From Aegilops tauschii subsp. strangulata (Eukaryota > Streptophyta > Magnoliopsida > Poales > Poaceae): 64,000 bases of DNA. This document shows, one piece after another, positions 10,138 through 22,442 of this stretch (position 1 is the first letter of the stretch; every line of letters starts with the position of its first letter). Both the position numbers and the translations under genes were made by a program. Location: positions 240,042,622 to 240,106,621 of the forward strand of contig NC_053039.3 of assembly GCF_002575655.3 (NCBI RefSeq). Direction: 5' to 3'. A model generated the notes under the pieces. It saw only the letters and a program-made list of their open reading frames with translations, had not been told where the DNA came from and did no database searches.

Positions 10138-12207
10138 ATGTCAGATCAAAGTGACAGCTAGAACAAGTCTGAGGAGCAAGTTAACTTGAGTGAGGACACT
10201 AGTCCCTCTGGCAGCTATGACGAGGGTAGCAGAAGCACCCCATGCAACTTGTCCAAGGAAGCAACAAGGACAAGGAAGAAGAGAAACTCGGATTCTGAGG
10301 ATGAAGATTTTGTTGCTGTTGAGGAGGAGGTCAGTTCAAAGAAAAAAGTTGTCAAGAAAGAATTTTGCACCGTAGCTTCAACCAAGCCTGGTTTGCACAA
10401 GAAAGCTCCTGCTAAGAGAGTGCCCATGTATAAGGCTAGAGCCTACACTATTGAAGCCTCCAAATCAACTGTTGTAGAGGTTGCTCGTGAGGGCAAGAAA
10501 AAGAAGGAAAGGAAGAGAGGGAGATGGTGCAAGTGTGTTGATCCCATGGCTGAATTTGAGAAGCACTCTTTAGATGAGGAAGAAGATGAAGAAGAGAATG
10601 TTGCACCAGCACCCGAAGCTCGGAAGCTGATGGGGGATGCCATCCAGTCTGGGGCTGCTCCATCAAAGCCCAAGACTGCCCCCAAAGCTACTGCTCAAAC
10701 CTCTAAGACCGCACCAAAGAGAAGCACCAGAAACATACCTGCTGCAAAAAAGAACAAGGCCCAGTGCTTAAAATAGAAGAAGAAGAGGAATCCCAAGTGC
10801 TAAGAAAGTTGAAGCCAAAGATCCCAGATCATGATGACACACATCCAATGGCTAAAAACATGAAGATAAGGAAGGATGCAGGTCTCAGATTGTGGAGAAA
10901 GTCAGATCCCTATGCCACAAGAAGAAGAACTGCTGTAGACTACAGGTTCCACACTAAGGAATAACAGGATTTCTATGAGGCCGTGCTCCTGGATAAGAAG
11001 CCCATAGTCAGTGACATGAGATGGGTTGATTGGTCATATATTGATGACAATGAAGATCACTTTCTTGGAGTTCATGAGAGCTTCAGAATGAATGGAGTTG
11101 ATGCCTTTGTGGGTCAAAAATTGACCAAGTGGAATGATGAGCTTATCATGTAGTTTTATTCAACAGATCACTTCTACCCAGATGGAATAATTGCCTGGAT
11201 GACTGAGGGTACTAGGTACCAGTCTACTGTTGCTGAGTGGGCCAAGCTTATCAATGCCCGTGAAGAGCATGATGATGATACTGATGTGTATGCCAAGCCC
11301 AGGAATGGACACATCTCCATGGTACATATGTACAAGGGAGATTCCTGATGCAGCCTTGGAACATCACAAGTTTGGCTCTGTCTATTATCTTCTGTCAGGA
11401 CTGCCCACAATCAATACTATCCTCAGGCACACATTGTTTCCCAAGTTTGGAGATGACAGGATGATAAGAGGGCATTCCATCAATTTGCTGCATATGTCTG
11501 ATGTGCCAGAAAAGTTCAAAGTGATGACACTGATTGTAGAGACAATCAAGAGGACTGCTGCTGATCAGAAGAGATCATGTGGGTATGCTCCACACATTCA
11601 GATGCTCATCAACTCCAAGATGGGCAAAGGCATATATTTGTTGGACAAAGAGCACCTTCCCTTGAGGCCTGATTTTGAGGGCAACACAGTTGTCATGGAT
11701 GCTACAGATCCTACTTCAGTAGAGGCTCACGAGAAGACAGCAAAAGCAAAAGCAGAGAAGGCAGCCAAGATGCCAAGTGTTGAAGAGGCATCTCAAGTTT
11801 TTCTCAAGTCAAAACAAGATCAACTTAGCTATCTTATTCAAGCTACTTTGAGGATTGAGAAAGGATTGGCCACCCTGACTCAGAATCAAGAGAGTCTTGA
11901 GATAATTTTTGAGACAAAACTTCATGACTTGGATGTAAAGGTGACAGAGATTCAGACTTCTGTGGAGAAGATCCAAGAAGAGCTTGAGGATAGGAGTGAC
12001 AATACCATCACTGATGCTTATCAACGGGTGCCCAGAAGACAGAGGTCTGCAGCAGTGCTAGTAACAGACACTAGAGCTACAACTTCAGCTCCTGCAGCCA
12101 CAGCTTCAGTTGCCCCTCCAGTTACAACTCCACCAGCTCCTACAACCTCTTCAGATGCATTTGTTGCAGGACTCCTCTCCACGCCACCTCCCGAAGATCA
12201 AGCTTAG
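10138..12207 (+). pseudogene. Plant-transposon-like protein of the non-autonomous element
   Basis: ATG at 10138-10140 is followed by an in-frame TAG at 10159-10161, then a Lys/Glu/Ser-rich basic region to 10776. A frame change near 10770 leads into a second frame with stops at 10962-10964 and about 11151 (ELIM-stop-FYSTDHFYPDG). Another frame change near 11330 leads to a long open part ending at 12207. The core (VSDMRWVDWSYIDDNEDHF, KFGSVYYLLSGLPTINTILRHTL, IRGHSINLLHMSDVP, TAADQKRSCGYAP) resembles the putative plant transposon protein family PF20167. A heptad-rich helical segment and a Thr/Ala/Pro tail follow. It sits where gag would be in an autonomous element. At least three stops and two frameshifts make it non-functional. 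Function unknown. Confidence 0.7.
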
Positions 12208-12736
12208 AGAGTCGCATAGCACTATGCATTTTCAAGCTTTTTGGTAACTTGTTGCCAAAGCGGGAGAAAGTGTATAGATCATAGGCTTCGAGAAAGAGAG
12301 AGCTTTGCTTCTTTTTGCCTCTTTTGCTACTTATTTGTTTGCTTGCTTGGATGATACTCTATGGTTGTGTGTGTGAGATACTTGTATGGTCATGTGCTTG
12401 ATCATATCATACTTTAATGTTTGTGCTTGGATGACAATATTCTCTATCTCTCATGTATGATCATTCACTTTGTCTTGGTATTTGACATGGAAGAGTGTAT
12501 ATTTCATATTCTATCATTTTGAGCGCTCCACCAAGATGTATGTGACATGGAAGAGTAACCCATGATCCTAATCGATTGTGCATTTGCATTCAAAAGCAAA
12601 TTTTAAATAATGCACAAATTTAGGGGGGAGCTCTTGCTTATCACATACTTCTCAAAGCGACGATGTATTTCATTCTTATTATCATTTGTCGATGCTTTGA
12701 TCTATATGTTGTCATCAATTAATAAAAGGGGGAGAC
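12208..12736 (+). other. 3' untranslated part and polypurine tract
   Basis: AT-rich, no ORF. It ends in AATAAAAGGGGGAGAC (12721-12736), a good polypurine tract directly before the LTR. Confidence 0.65.
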
Positions 12737-14372
12737 TGAAAGTGCAACTAATCCCTGGGTGGTTTTGGTAATTCTTAACTAATACTCTTTCAAGATGATC
12801 ATTTCAGAAAGTTCATTGATTGGCATGGCATGGACTAGAGATGTGGACCCCTCAAAATGCTAAGGACATATATTGGCAAAGGCTCAAGACTCTATATTTT
12901 CATCTTAGTGATCCAAGATCACATTGAGTCCATAGGAAAAGCCAATACTATTAAAAGGGGATGAGGTGTTGCTTAATGGCTTGCTTGCTCAAAATGCTTA
13001 GTGATATGCTTCAAAAGTCCTCAACCACTTTCTCAATTCCACATATGTCCTAAACCTAAAGTCAAACTCGGCCCCACCAATTTGATCTATCCGGCGCCAC
13101 CGAGTTCATGTGACATAGCCATAGCCAGAAACCCTTATCAGTTCGTTCTCACCGACAGGGATCTCGGTCTCACCGAGATGGGATTGCAAACTCTTTGTTT
13201 CCCTTCGTAATGTTTTGGTCTAACCGAAATGAGCGATCGGTCCCACCGAGTTCGCAATGCAAACTCTCTGTTTCCTTTTTGTAACATTTCGGTCTCACCG
13301 AAATGAGCGATCGGTCCCATCGAGTTTGCCTGACCAACTCTCTGTTTGCATATTACTGAAATCGGTCTCACCGAGTTCATGTGATCGGTCTCACCGAGAT
13401 CAAGTTATGCCCTAACCCTAGCACATCGGTTCCACCGAGTTGATCATGTCAGTCCCACCGAAAAACCTAACGTTCACATTTTGAACTGAATCGGTCTGAC
13501 CAAGTTTCACTATTCGGTCCCACCGAGTTTGGTAAATTGTGTGTAACGGTTAGATTTTGTGTGGAGGCTATATATACCCCTCCACCCAACCTCCATTCAT
13601 GGGGGAGAGCCATCAGAACGTTCCTACACTTCTAGCATTCATTTTCTAAGAGAGAACCACCTACTCATGTGTTGAGACCAAGACATTCCAATCCAACCAC
13701 AAGAATCTTGATCTCTAGCCTTCATGAAGTTGCTTTCCACTCAAATCATCTTTCCACCATATACAAATCTGTGAGAGAGAGTTGAGTGTTGGGGAGACTA
13801 TCATTTGAAGCACAAGAAGGAGTTCATCATCAACACACCATCTATTACCTTTTGGAGAGTGGTGTCTCCTAGATTGGTTAGGTGTCACTTGGGAGCCTCC
13901 ATCAAGATTGTGGAATTGAACGAAGGAGTTTGTAAGGGAAAGGAGATCGCCTACTTAGTGAAGATATACCCTAGTGAGGCAAGTCCTTTGTGGGCGATGG
14001 CCATGGTGGGATAGAACAGGTTGCTTCTTTGTGGACCCTTTGTGGGTGGAGCCCTCTGTGAACTCGCGCAGCCGTTACCCTTCGTGGGTTGAAGTCTCCA
14101 TCAACGTGGATGTACGATAGCACCACCTATTGGAACCACGCCAAAAATCTCCGTGTCTACATTGCGTTTGCTCCCTCCAAACTCCTCCCCTTTACCTTCA
14201 TATGTAATGATTTACATTCCGCGGCTATACTCTTAGAATTGCATGTGTAGGTTGATTGCTTGACTTGTGCTAAGTTGCTAAAATCTGCCAAGACTTAACA
14301 TTGGGAAAATGCTAGATTTTTTTTGTCAAGTAGTCTAATCACCCCCTCTCTAGACATACTTTCGATCCTACA
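12737..14372 (+). repeat. 3' LTR of the non-autonomous element
   Basis: 1636 bp, from TGAAAGTGCAACTAATCCC to GATCCTACA. Positions 13050-13530 hold about 14 copies of the CGGT-N-ACCGA motif. A TATA-like TATATATACCCC lies at about 13569-13580. Only one LTR is in the window, so the ends rest on the TG..CA termini, the adjacent polypurine tract and the change in sequence character. Confidence 0.7.
13055..13530. repeat. Cluster of CGGT-N3/4-ACCGA quasi-palindromes
   Basis: About 14 variants, for example TCGGTCTCACCGAG, TCGGTCCCACCGAG and CGGTCTAACCGAAA, spaced roughly 20-50 bp apart. Each has 4-5 bp complementary arms. They alternate between ACCGAG and ACCGAAA endings. The same motif fills parts of 1-746. 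Confidence 0.8.
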
Positions 14373-16406
14373 CTTTTGTATCCATACACATTTGTAAGTA
14401 CGTGCATATAGCAAAAACTTAATTATACTCGCAGTACACGTCTCTCTCTGTATACACACGTGCAAATGCATACACACGTGAAAATGCACGTTTTAACATT
14501 ATGATGCGGTTTTGGTAAAAGTAGAAACGCAACACTAGTCAAGCTTGTGAAACGACTCAATGCAAAAGAAATGCAAAAATGCTCATTTGATTGTTTACTT
14601 TAGCTTCCTTATCTGTGTGGTTTTTTCTCTATGATACTTTGTATGGAGTATCTCACTCGTCGGGAAGGCATGCAAATTCCCAAACCGCTTCGTACACCTT
14701 GTATCAATTTTTTTGCCCAAGAAGTTGTGCCGTGCAATTGGAATTCCAACTTGAGTAACTACTAGTAGTAGGAGTACTAGCCAGGGATCGAGTGTGCGAG
14801 ATGAATGCATATATGAAATGCAAAAAAGACAGAGGGATGTGATGGTTGCTTGTCCGCTTATTTTACCTGGCCACTTATTACTGGGAGTGGTGATATGATG
14901 GCTTTACTGTCGCGCCACGAGCGGGGTGACACTCCCGTGCATCGCCGCCCTCTACGCTAGGGCTACCTCCGTCGTGGTTTCTTAGTCCCCCATGTAATTT
15001 GACTGAAGACTTAACTAACAAAATGTTAGTGCATGTCAACAAAAACTGTATCATTGGATTCATGTTTGAACATAGTTTTCAATGACATAATTTTTGGTGA
15101 CATGCATGAGCATTTGGCTAGTTAAATTTATGGTCAAAATTTGGCACAGATTACAATGGGGACTAATAAACTAGGACGGAGTGCACTGCACAGAACATTG
15201 AAATGCATTGATCGGGGAGTTGTTTATTTTGATAGAGTATGTGGGGGTCATCTCATGTCTAACAAATATCAATAGGTTTCTTCGGATATTATATCTTCTC
15301 TAGAGCTCACAAGCATCCGGGTGAATATTAAATGTAGGCTAAATAGATAAAAAAATATCTTTTGCAAACAAAAGCATTTAACTGTTCAACTTGCATCCAA
15401 AACTTTTAAAGAAATTACACTTATTATGCTTTGCAAATAATGATCTTTAAGAATTATTTTTTGAGTATCGATTTGTTTATTTTTCCTAGACCACCATAAA
15501 TGTAAATCAGGATGACTTGGAAGGGGGCAGAGGAGATGGCGAGTTGGAGGGGGATCATGGTGGTGGTCGGCAATGCAGCCTGAAAGAATGCATGAGAGGA
15601 GTTGGGGGCAGGGGGTTATCTACTAATGAGGAGTGGAGTACGGGGGTATTTTTGCAAAACTGACATAGTTTGTCTCAGATGCATTGGATGTAAATCGAAT
15701 GATTGTAAATGAAGCATAGCAGGCACACGGTCATCACCAACTTAGCTTTTTATAGGAGTAGTGATACAGATAGAGATATACTCCTACTAGTGAGTTGCAT
15801 GTTCTTTCCACGTGAGTTTTGAGATATCGTTACAACACAATGTTAGTAACAAACAACTCACACTTACATATTACATCTTTGCAAATGGAAAACCTTAGCT
15901 GCATAGTGGTCCAATACATGTATATGACACATTATATGTATGGACCTCAAGGCTAAATTCATGAATATGCAAAGATAGTGTTGTGGCATTTGGTTGCAAT
16001 TCTCCGGGAAAGATATATGTGCCGTAAGAAATGTTTCATCATAAGTCTTTCACCATTAGTAAAAATTCACAATTGTATTTCATTTTAAGCTCGGATTATG
16101 AGCTTTGCTGGACCTTGAGACTTTGTTATGTTTTTATTTAATAATATGGCTGCATGCATCGATTGATGCACAGGCCAGGGGTTATCCCGCTTTTCAAAAA
16201 AAGTAAAAATTCACAATTAATCTCATAAATGGCAAGCGAGAACTCTAATGGAGCAAAAGCATACAAGGAAGATTCTAGACAAAACCATAAATGGATACAC
16301 TTTTATTCAAGCGCGATACTCTAATAGAGCAAGATCATGCATGGAAGGTTCTATACTAAGTAAGAAGTTTCCACATGCTTAGACAGCGGCTTACATTGAG
16401 TGAAGA
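14373..16406. other. Unassigned AT-rich intergenic DNA
   Basis: No ORF with recognisable content and no paired LTRs or terminal inverted repeats that I could match. Short low-complexity and locally palindromic stretches occur, for example around 14755-14785. Confidence 0.5.
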
Positions 16407-17122
16407 CTAATAATGAATAGTTAACTTGGTAATGCATATGCCCAAGTGAACCTCCTTGGAGTCCCCAAGCATCATCTTGGGGTTAACAATTGCATGAACC
16501 CAACCCTGTTCCATGTCCACCTTGTTGCGAATGGAGCAGCTCACCACAATCTCATTCAGCGTGAGGGAGGCTCCGAGGTCTCCCTCGTACACCGAAGGGG
16601 CATTAACAGTGAGCACGCACCTGTACAGTGGCCTTGTGTCGGCGTTGGCAGCATTGCCCCTAACGCACATGACAGACATGGGGCAACGGCCTTCGCGGGC
16701 CTTACCGGTGCCCACGGCTAAAAGGAAGACGATGTGATCCTCCTCCGCGACTAGCAGGCATCAGTGATCCTCCAGTGACTCTGGCACGGCGGACGGGTAG
16801 CACGTCTCATACTTGATGTTCGCCGTGAGCCAGGAGTGATTGTCGGATGATGCCGTGAGGTGATGCACGAGGCTCGCTGGCGAGCCCTCAAACGGCGGCG
16901 TGAACTCATAGCAGTAGCAGGGCACGTGCACGCATCTAGACCTATGCTCCGCCACCGAGTGGTAGTCGACGTACCTCTCACAGCCGAAACCCTATAGACG
17001 CAGGGCACCATGCAGGCTTTGACTAGGCTGTCCATGCATGAAGCGGGAATGTAGGGGACGTCGCGCCCGCCGCATGGAGCGCAGGAGTGGCACACGAAGC
17101 GGTAGATCGTGTACTTACTAGT
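16407..17122 (-). pseudogene. SINA-like RING-less E3 ubiquitin ligase fragment
   Basis: On the minus strand, about 17110-16975 encodes CHSC-APCGGRDVPYIP followed by a SIAH-type Cys/His pattern. After a one-base frame change near 16985 it continues as GCERYVDYHSVAEHR, then CVHVPCYC and GSPASLVHHL, the second SIAH zinc finger. The frame passes one in-frame TGA near 16763 (LEDH-stop-CLLVAEED). It then continues as IVFLLAVGTG through MSVMCVRGN and LNEIVVSCSIRNK to KEVHLGICITKLTIHY, the C-terminal substrate-binding part. SINA proteins are ubiquitin ligases, and cereals have many SINA-like copies. The N-terminal RING is missing: coding similarity stops near 17122 at a CTCCCTCCGTTTC sequence. One frameshift, one stop and a missing 5' end make it a pseudogene. 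Confidence 0.7.
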
Positions 17123-17823
17123 ACTCCCTCCGTTTCTTTCTACTAGTTTGCATATGATTCCAAACACCACATAGACACTTTCGCTGACCAGAAACACGGA
17201 CTACATAGTACAGTAGTACCATTTTAAAAATATATTAGTATCATTGTTACTGGTCAGCCGGTGCAAGTTCTAGCCCCTGGTGTTTTATCCTCTTTTTAGT
17301 AATGATATCTTGCGATTGTTCGCCATGAGCCCAATCATGGCGAATGCCCACATAACCGTCAGATTTCCATCTGACGGTGGCCTTTTTTTTAAGCTATTGT
17401 ATTTGACAAAACTTCCACCCTTACACATGTCGTGTAACTGCGACGCGGGCGTTTGCAACTGCCATGTCTCCCAGTGAACGTTAGCTGGGGATTGGCGTTA
17501 ACACCGATGGCGGTTCGTAGTCGTTCCACGCTCTGGTGCTAGTATAGTACAGCAGAGTCCTACTCCACTGTACTACTCGGGCATAGTGGTAGGTACTGTA
17601 GTTTATTGTACTACTAGTACTGTGATCACTCATCTTGTCTGGCATCGATATGACCCTACGCTGCTGGGATGTGTCTCGCAAGTCAAGCGGCGTGCTGCTG
17701 CTACATTGTTATCATCACTTGTCCACTTCCCGCAGCACATATTTGCTTCTCCATCCTCATCCGCACATAATCGTCCATCCCTGCTAGGTGCCTCCCCCCT
17801 CTTCCGAATTCCAAGCTCTAACA
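17123..17823. other. Intergenic spacer between two gene relics
   Basis: Starts with TACTCCCTCCGTTTC, typical of one end of a Stowaway-type MITE, but no matching inverted end was found. The rest would hold the promoter of the F-box gene at 17824; no clear TATA box stands out. Confidence 0.4.
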
Positions 17824-19129
17824 ATGGCAGAACCGAGCAGCGTCCGCCGAAAGAGTGGCTGGAATTTGCTCCCCACAGAGGTAATCAAACTCATTGTTTC
17901 GCATGTGGACAATCGCAGTACCATGCCGCTCGCGGTGTGCTCGTCGAGGCTATACGTTTACTCAAAGCCCTCATGCCGGAGCTTTTTAAGCCAGCTCCCT
18001 GCTTGCTGATGATGTTTGATCTTCAGAAATGGCATGTCACGCAGCATAACGATCATAGGGTGGCGAGCATCAACCCCCTTGACTGCAATTCGCTCCCCGT
18101 CACCCTCAACTACATTAATGGTATGTACTGGGTCAGCATGAACACGTCTTGGATGGTGCTCGTCGACGGTCGCAGCAGCTGGATGCTCGTGGAGGTCTAC
18201 ACCCGGTGATTGATCCCCCTTCCATCCATTAACACTGCACTCCTTTGGCACCCCGGCCCAGAATACTGGAATCTTACAGTAGCCAACATGATATACCATG
18301 TCTGATTTGCTCAAGGTTTTAATCTGCCAAGTACCCACAAGATTTGTGAATTATAAAGATTTCAGGCTAATTGCGTTCTTCAACCGCCGTTCTCGCCTAT
18401 TTGACAGGTCACTGCGGTAAGTGGATAAATCTGCACGTCCATCGCAGGATCATACTCCTCCATGGCTCTCTGATGCCATTGAACACAAGGGCTTCATTTA
18501 CGCCGTGGACTCCCTCTATGGCTGGACGTATTGGTCACCTACTCCAGTCATCACTACAAACAGTTTTTACAAAAGTATGTTACTTTCCTATGATATCATG
18601 ATGGCTTATTTATACTACTGTCAACATTTACTGAAAAAATATTCATGCTCATAACATGATGTTCTTAAGATTGACTACAGTACGAGCCCTTTTTTATTTG
18701 ACTCCAACTTGATATGATGTTGTAGGCCACCTGGTGTCCCTACCCTTCCTAATCCCAGAACCTTTCAAAGAAAAGTGACATAGCAGTTACAGGTGGTTCC
18801 TGGCTCGATCAAACGACAGCGAACGACTGATGATCGTTCGCACATACCGGACATGTTGTTTCTCGGAATACAGTCACACTCACGGCATGGTCTTTGAGCA
18901 CGATCCCAGCTTCTCCGGGCCTTCAGGATTTTTTTACTGGAGGCCGGTAAGTAGCCTTGGTACACGCTCTCTATTTCTTGGACTGAATTATCCGATTAAC
19001 CAGGAGATAACCGATGGCAAGTATCATGATGGCAACGCGGTTTCGTTCATCATGCAAAACTGTGGGTACACAACGTACCATGCGTCTCTCCATGCGCCAT
19101 ACCCTGATATGTGCCTCCATGCTCTGTAG
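17824..19129 (+). pseudogene. F-box/DUF295 (KIB1-type) gene, decayed
   Basis: ATG at 17824 (MAEPSSVRRKSG). An F-box follows directly (WNLLPTEVIKLIVSHVDNRS, LAVCSSRLY). A frameshift near 17955 moves the frame to LLKALMPELFKPAPCLLMMF, the start of the DUF295 beta-propeller region, which runs to SSWMLVEVYTR and a TGA at 18207-18209. Past the stop the same frame continues (IPLPSINTALLWHPGPEYW). Later pieces lie in other frames: FIYAVDSLYGWTYW near 18500-18540, and FFYWRPVSSLGTRSLFLGLN to the end at 19129. F-box proteins recruit substrates to SCF ubiquitin ligases. Multiple stops and frameshifts indicate a pseudogene; an intron in the original gene could explain one jump but not all. Confidence 0.7.
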
Positions 19130-20090
19130 CCCAAACTAGGAGAGACGGTCGCAAGTATCAGACTTCGACCTGCTGCCTGGAGTTTCCCCTGTCAGGCACC
19201 CATCTAGTTCAAGCCGCAAGCCAATCTCCATAGCTTAATAAAGAGTAACGTCTCACTGAGCCAGTTAGTTAGATGCGTACACTTGGTGTAGTAGGATCTG
19301 TATTTAGTTTGATGCATACACTTGTTCTTTTCTAGTATCCCTTTTGTAATGTTGGCTGATGTTTGGTTTGGAAGAGAGAGCCGCGTCTTTACTCTTATGG
19401 CCTACTTACTGCTTTTGTTGCATGCCCCCAGCACTAGTTGCTGCTACTGTTTTCAATGTACAATCAGTAATATATTTTGTCTGTTGGTTGAATAAATGTG
19501 TTGTTAGAACGACAAACACAATATTTTGGAAGTCGTTGCACGGTCAGATCCTTTAGTGCCATGTACGTAGCGAATACTATTTTTGGTACATAACACATTT
19601 TCCAATTCACATGCAGCCCTGTGATGAAGGCCCAATAGAGGAGCCCATAATTAACTTTAAGGGGGGCTCTCACATGAACCCGGCCCAGGTACATGCTCAT
19701 GGTCCCCTAAACATAATAAATAAATAAAGCTAAATGCTCATGCACCAATTTGAAAAGTCAAATTTTAACAATAGGATATTATTTCCTATGAGAGTGTCGT
19801 TACATTCAATCGATATTATTCTTAGACAAATATAGCGACCAATCTTTTTTCTCCCACCATTTTCTTCCTGCAACCAGTGGACCCATGCAAATCGTAGTCA
19901 ATGTGGTAAATAGTTTGGGTCCATTATTATTTTTTGATAAGAATGCCCAACACATTGGCGACACAGGTTTATCCCAGGGCTTGTGAATGTGCTCGGCTTC
20001 ACACCTCAAGAAGAAAATTGTCTAAAAACCTAAAGAAGAAAAAGGTGCTCAACAACATTTTACAATAAGTTGTAGCCATATAAAATTAAT
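19130..20090. other. Unassigned intergenic DNA
   Basis: The first part may be the 3' end of the F-box relic. No recognisable coding sequence, paired repeats or terminal repeats were seen. Confidence 0.45.
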
Positions 20091-20174
20091 TCTTATAATC
20101 CAGCAGAATGAGTTTTTGGGTCTGGGTCCAGCCGCCAAAACCAAACCTGCGCCAGCGGGAGTGTCTGTTCCCGC

Positions 20175-22442
20175 CTTCTACGGCTGCTTGCGCTACGGTG
20201 CATGCATCCCCACCCTGTCGTACCTCGAAATGCTAGCCAGGTCATCCCTCTACTCCCCCTGACATCATATTCTTCTCCGGCGACGGCAACCCACCCCGCA
20301 CCAGAACCAGTTAACCCTTGTACTCCCCTTCGCCTATGGCCACACTGCCGCATCTTCCCCGGATCCAGTTCATTCCCGTCCGAGGCATAGCAGTCGTCCC
20401 CCACCTTGGTGCGCTCGCAGCGGCGCCGCCGTCCGGCCTTGTCCACATAGTGAATCGGGAGAGGAATGCAGTTGTGACTTGTGAGTATGAGAGTACGGAC
20501 CCACCAGCTCCACTCCCAAACGCAAGCAAGTGCCTCTTTACTACTCAGAAGCACCCCTCGATTTTTTACTGTAATCCAGCATTCTCAGATCTGGGACCCA
20601 CATCATTGTCAATGTATAGTCAATTAACAACAGAATTGCACAACGTATAGTCAATTAGCGACAGAATTGCACAAGCATTTGTTTTTTGAGGATTTGCTCA
20701 GATGGAGCAGGGTATAATCTGGGTTGTGCGGTCTCTGTGGCCCGTCTAACAACATGACCAACCGAGCAGTTTTTTCTTAGGGAAAATAGGTAGCCCACCA
20801 TTTCTTTTTGAAGAATACCCATCGAGGCCTATTTGTTCTCTCTGACTGACTGGGTTGCAAATCTTTCAAGACGAGGAGGGATGCATTCCGGCCTATCCAG
20901 AATATGGGCAGTAAATCTTAAAAGTAATATAGAAATGGGCTGTGAATTCCAAAAGAAAAAAGCAAATGGGCAATTAATTTTCTTTTTTGTTTTTGTTCTT
21001 CGTTGATATTTTATATTTCATTGGATTTTAGCATAACATAGTATTACTTTATTTTTAAATTATTTTTAGTATGGCTCCTAATTTTGGCATTAAAAATATT
21101 TCGTACCCCAACAAAAATATGTGAATTTCTAAAGTTTCGCATATTTTTTAGTTCAAATTTTTAACCCTGGTACTGACCAGAAAATGGGCAGCAATTCTAA
21201 AAATGGAAAATGGGCTGCAACAAATTCCATATGAATTAGCAAATGGGCAGTACTGTACACGCCACAGATTTTGAGGCTGACTTGTTTACGCAAGGCTTTG
21301 TCAACTTATAGTCAACACACGATTCTAGTAGCGGTGATTGTTGGATGTCCATCCAACGGCCGACGTGCTTCTTTAATCTTTGATCTTCCTGCTCCAGCCG
21401 CCTAAACCAGCTGCCTCCTCTTATGGCCGGCTGTGATGCCACGCAGGCTTCACCGGCCCACCCTACTCCCTCCGCTAGCCTGGCCATCCCTCTACCCACC
21501 AATACCACTTGTTATTCTCCGGTGATGGCAGCCTCACTCCGCAGTCGAACCAGTCAACCGTCATACTCCCCTCAGCGTGGGCATCCACTGTTATGTCTTT
21601 GCTGGCTCTGGGTCGTTCCATTCCTAGGTCTCACCGTCGTCCATCATGTTAGTGCTCTAGGCGCGACGTGCTCAATGTGGTCAACCTTCAACCAACGACA
21701 GCCATCGGAATAGGGATGTACGTGGAGAGGCTGACAGTAGGGACCCCCGCGGTCCGGACGCACGCAAGCAATTGCCTCCTTATTACGTGAAAAATGATTC
21801 CCCCCCTTGACATCTGGGGTGCACTGGTTCGGAGGTTGACCTGTGGGCCTACTAAGTTGACGTGTACGCACGCAAGCAACTGCCTCCTCATTACGCACAA
21901 AAAATGAATACTCCCCTGCTAGTTGGGACCCACCATATTCCGAGCCTGACTTGTGTGCCTACTAAGTTGAGGGGACGCATGATTTGTAAACTTAGTCAAT
22001 ATAAACGATTCGAGCTGTAGTGAGCGTACGATGTCCATCCAACGGACGTCGTGCTTCTTCAACCTGTGGTCTTCTTGCTCCAACCGCCCAAACCATTGTC
22101 GGTCGTGCCGCCTGCTCCAGCGTCTCGTGGCCGGTTGTGCTGCCGCACAGGCCTCACCACCCCACACTACTCCCATCGCTGGCCTGGCCATCCCTCTACT
22201 CAACCATACCTCTTGTTATTCTCTGACGACGGCAGCCTCACACTGCAGTCGAAGCAGTAAACCCTCATACTCCCCTCCGCATGGGAAACAATTGCCGAGT
22301 CTTCCCCAGCTCCAGGTCATTCCCTTCCTAGGCCTCGCCGTCTTCCACCGCCTTGGTGCTCTCGGCGCGGCGTGGTCAACGTGGTCAAGGAACGACTTAC
22401 ATCGGAAGAGGACTGTACATGGAGAGGCTGACAGCTGGGACC
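20175..22442. repeat. Three related direct repeat units of about 400 bp
   Basis: Units at about 20175-20545, 21328-21745 and 22014-22442 share ordered landmarks: GATGTCCATCCAACG (in the last two), a GGCCATCCCTCTAC block, TTATTCTC plus a GACGGCAGCC-like block, and a downstream GGACC-rich end. The two right-hand units align over their whole length. Short AAGTGCCTCCTTATTA blocks repeat again between 22595 and 22700. Confidence 0.65.

Larger units (their letters stand above)
1..14372 (+). mobile_element. Non-autonomous LTR retrotransposon (3' part), split by T1
   Basis: The internal leader runs 1-746 and resumes at 10071 after the T1 insertion. It is followed by a broken plant-transposon-like gene, a polypurine tract at 12721-12736 and a 3' LTR at 12737-14372. 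The upstream LTR lies outside the window. I see no reverse transcriptase, RNase H or integrase in the internal part, so the element is non-autonomous as far as it can be seen. The leader and the LTR share many TCGGT-N3/4-ACCGA motifs, which ties the two ends to one element. The five bases after the LTR are CTTTT; the matching left TSD cannot be checked here. Family name not assigned. Confidence 0.75.

Noticed and set aside
13055..13530. CRISPR-like repeat array
   Set aside because: Repeats are short, divergent and unevenly spaced in plant LTR DNA.
17123..17200. Stowaway MITE
   Set aside because: Only one end-like sequence (CTCCCTCCGTTTC) was found; no inverted partner or TA duplication.
17586..17823. 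ORF start upstream of the F-box gene
   Set aside because: It is out of frame with the F-box. The F-box begins just after ATG 17824.
20093..20554. 153-codon minus-strand ORF as a gene
   Set aside because: Its peptide recurs in degenerate form in the other direct repeat units, as expected for a shadow of repeated DNA.
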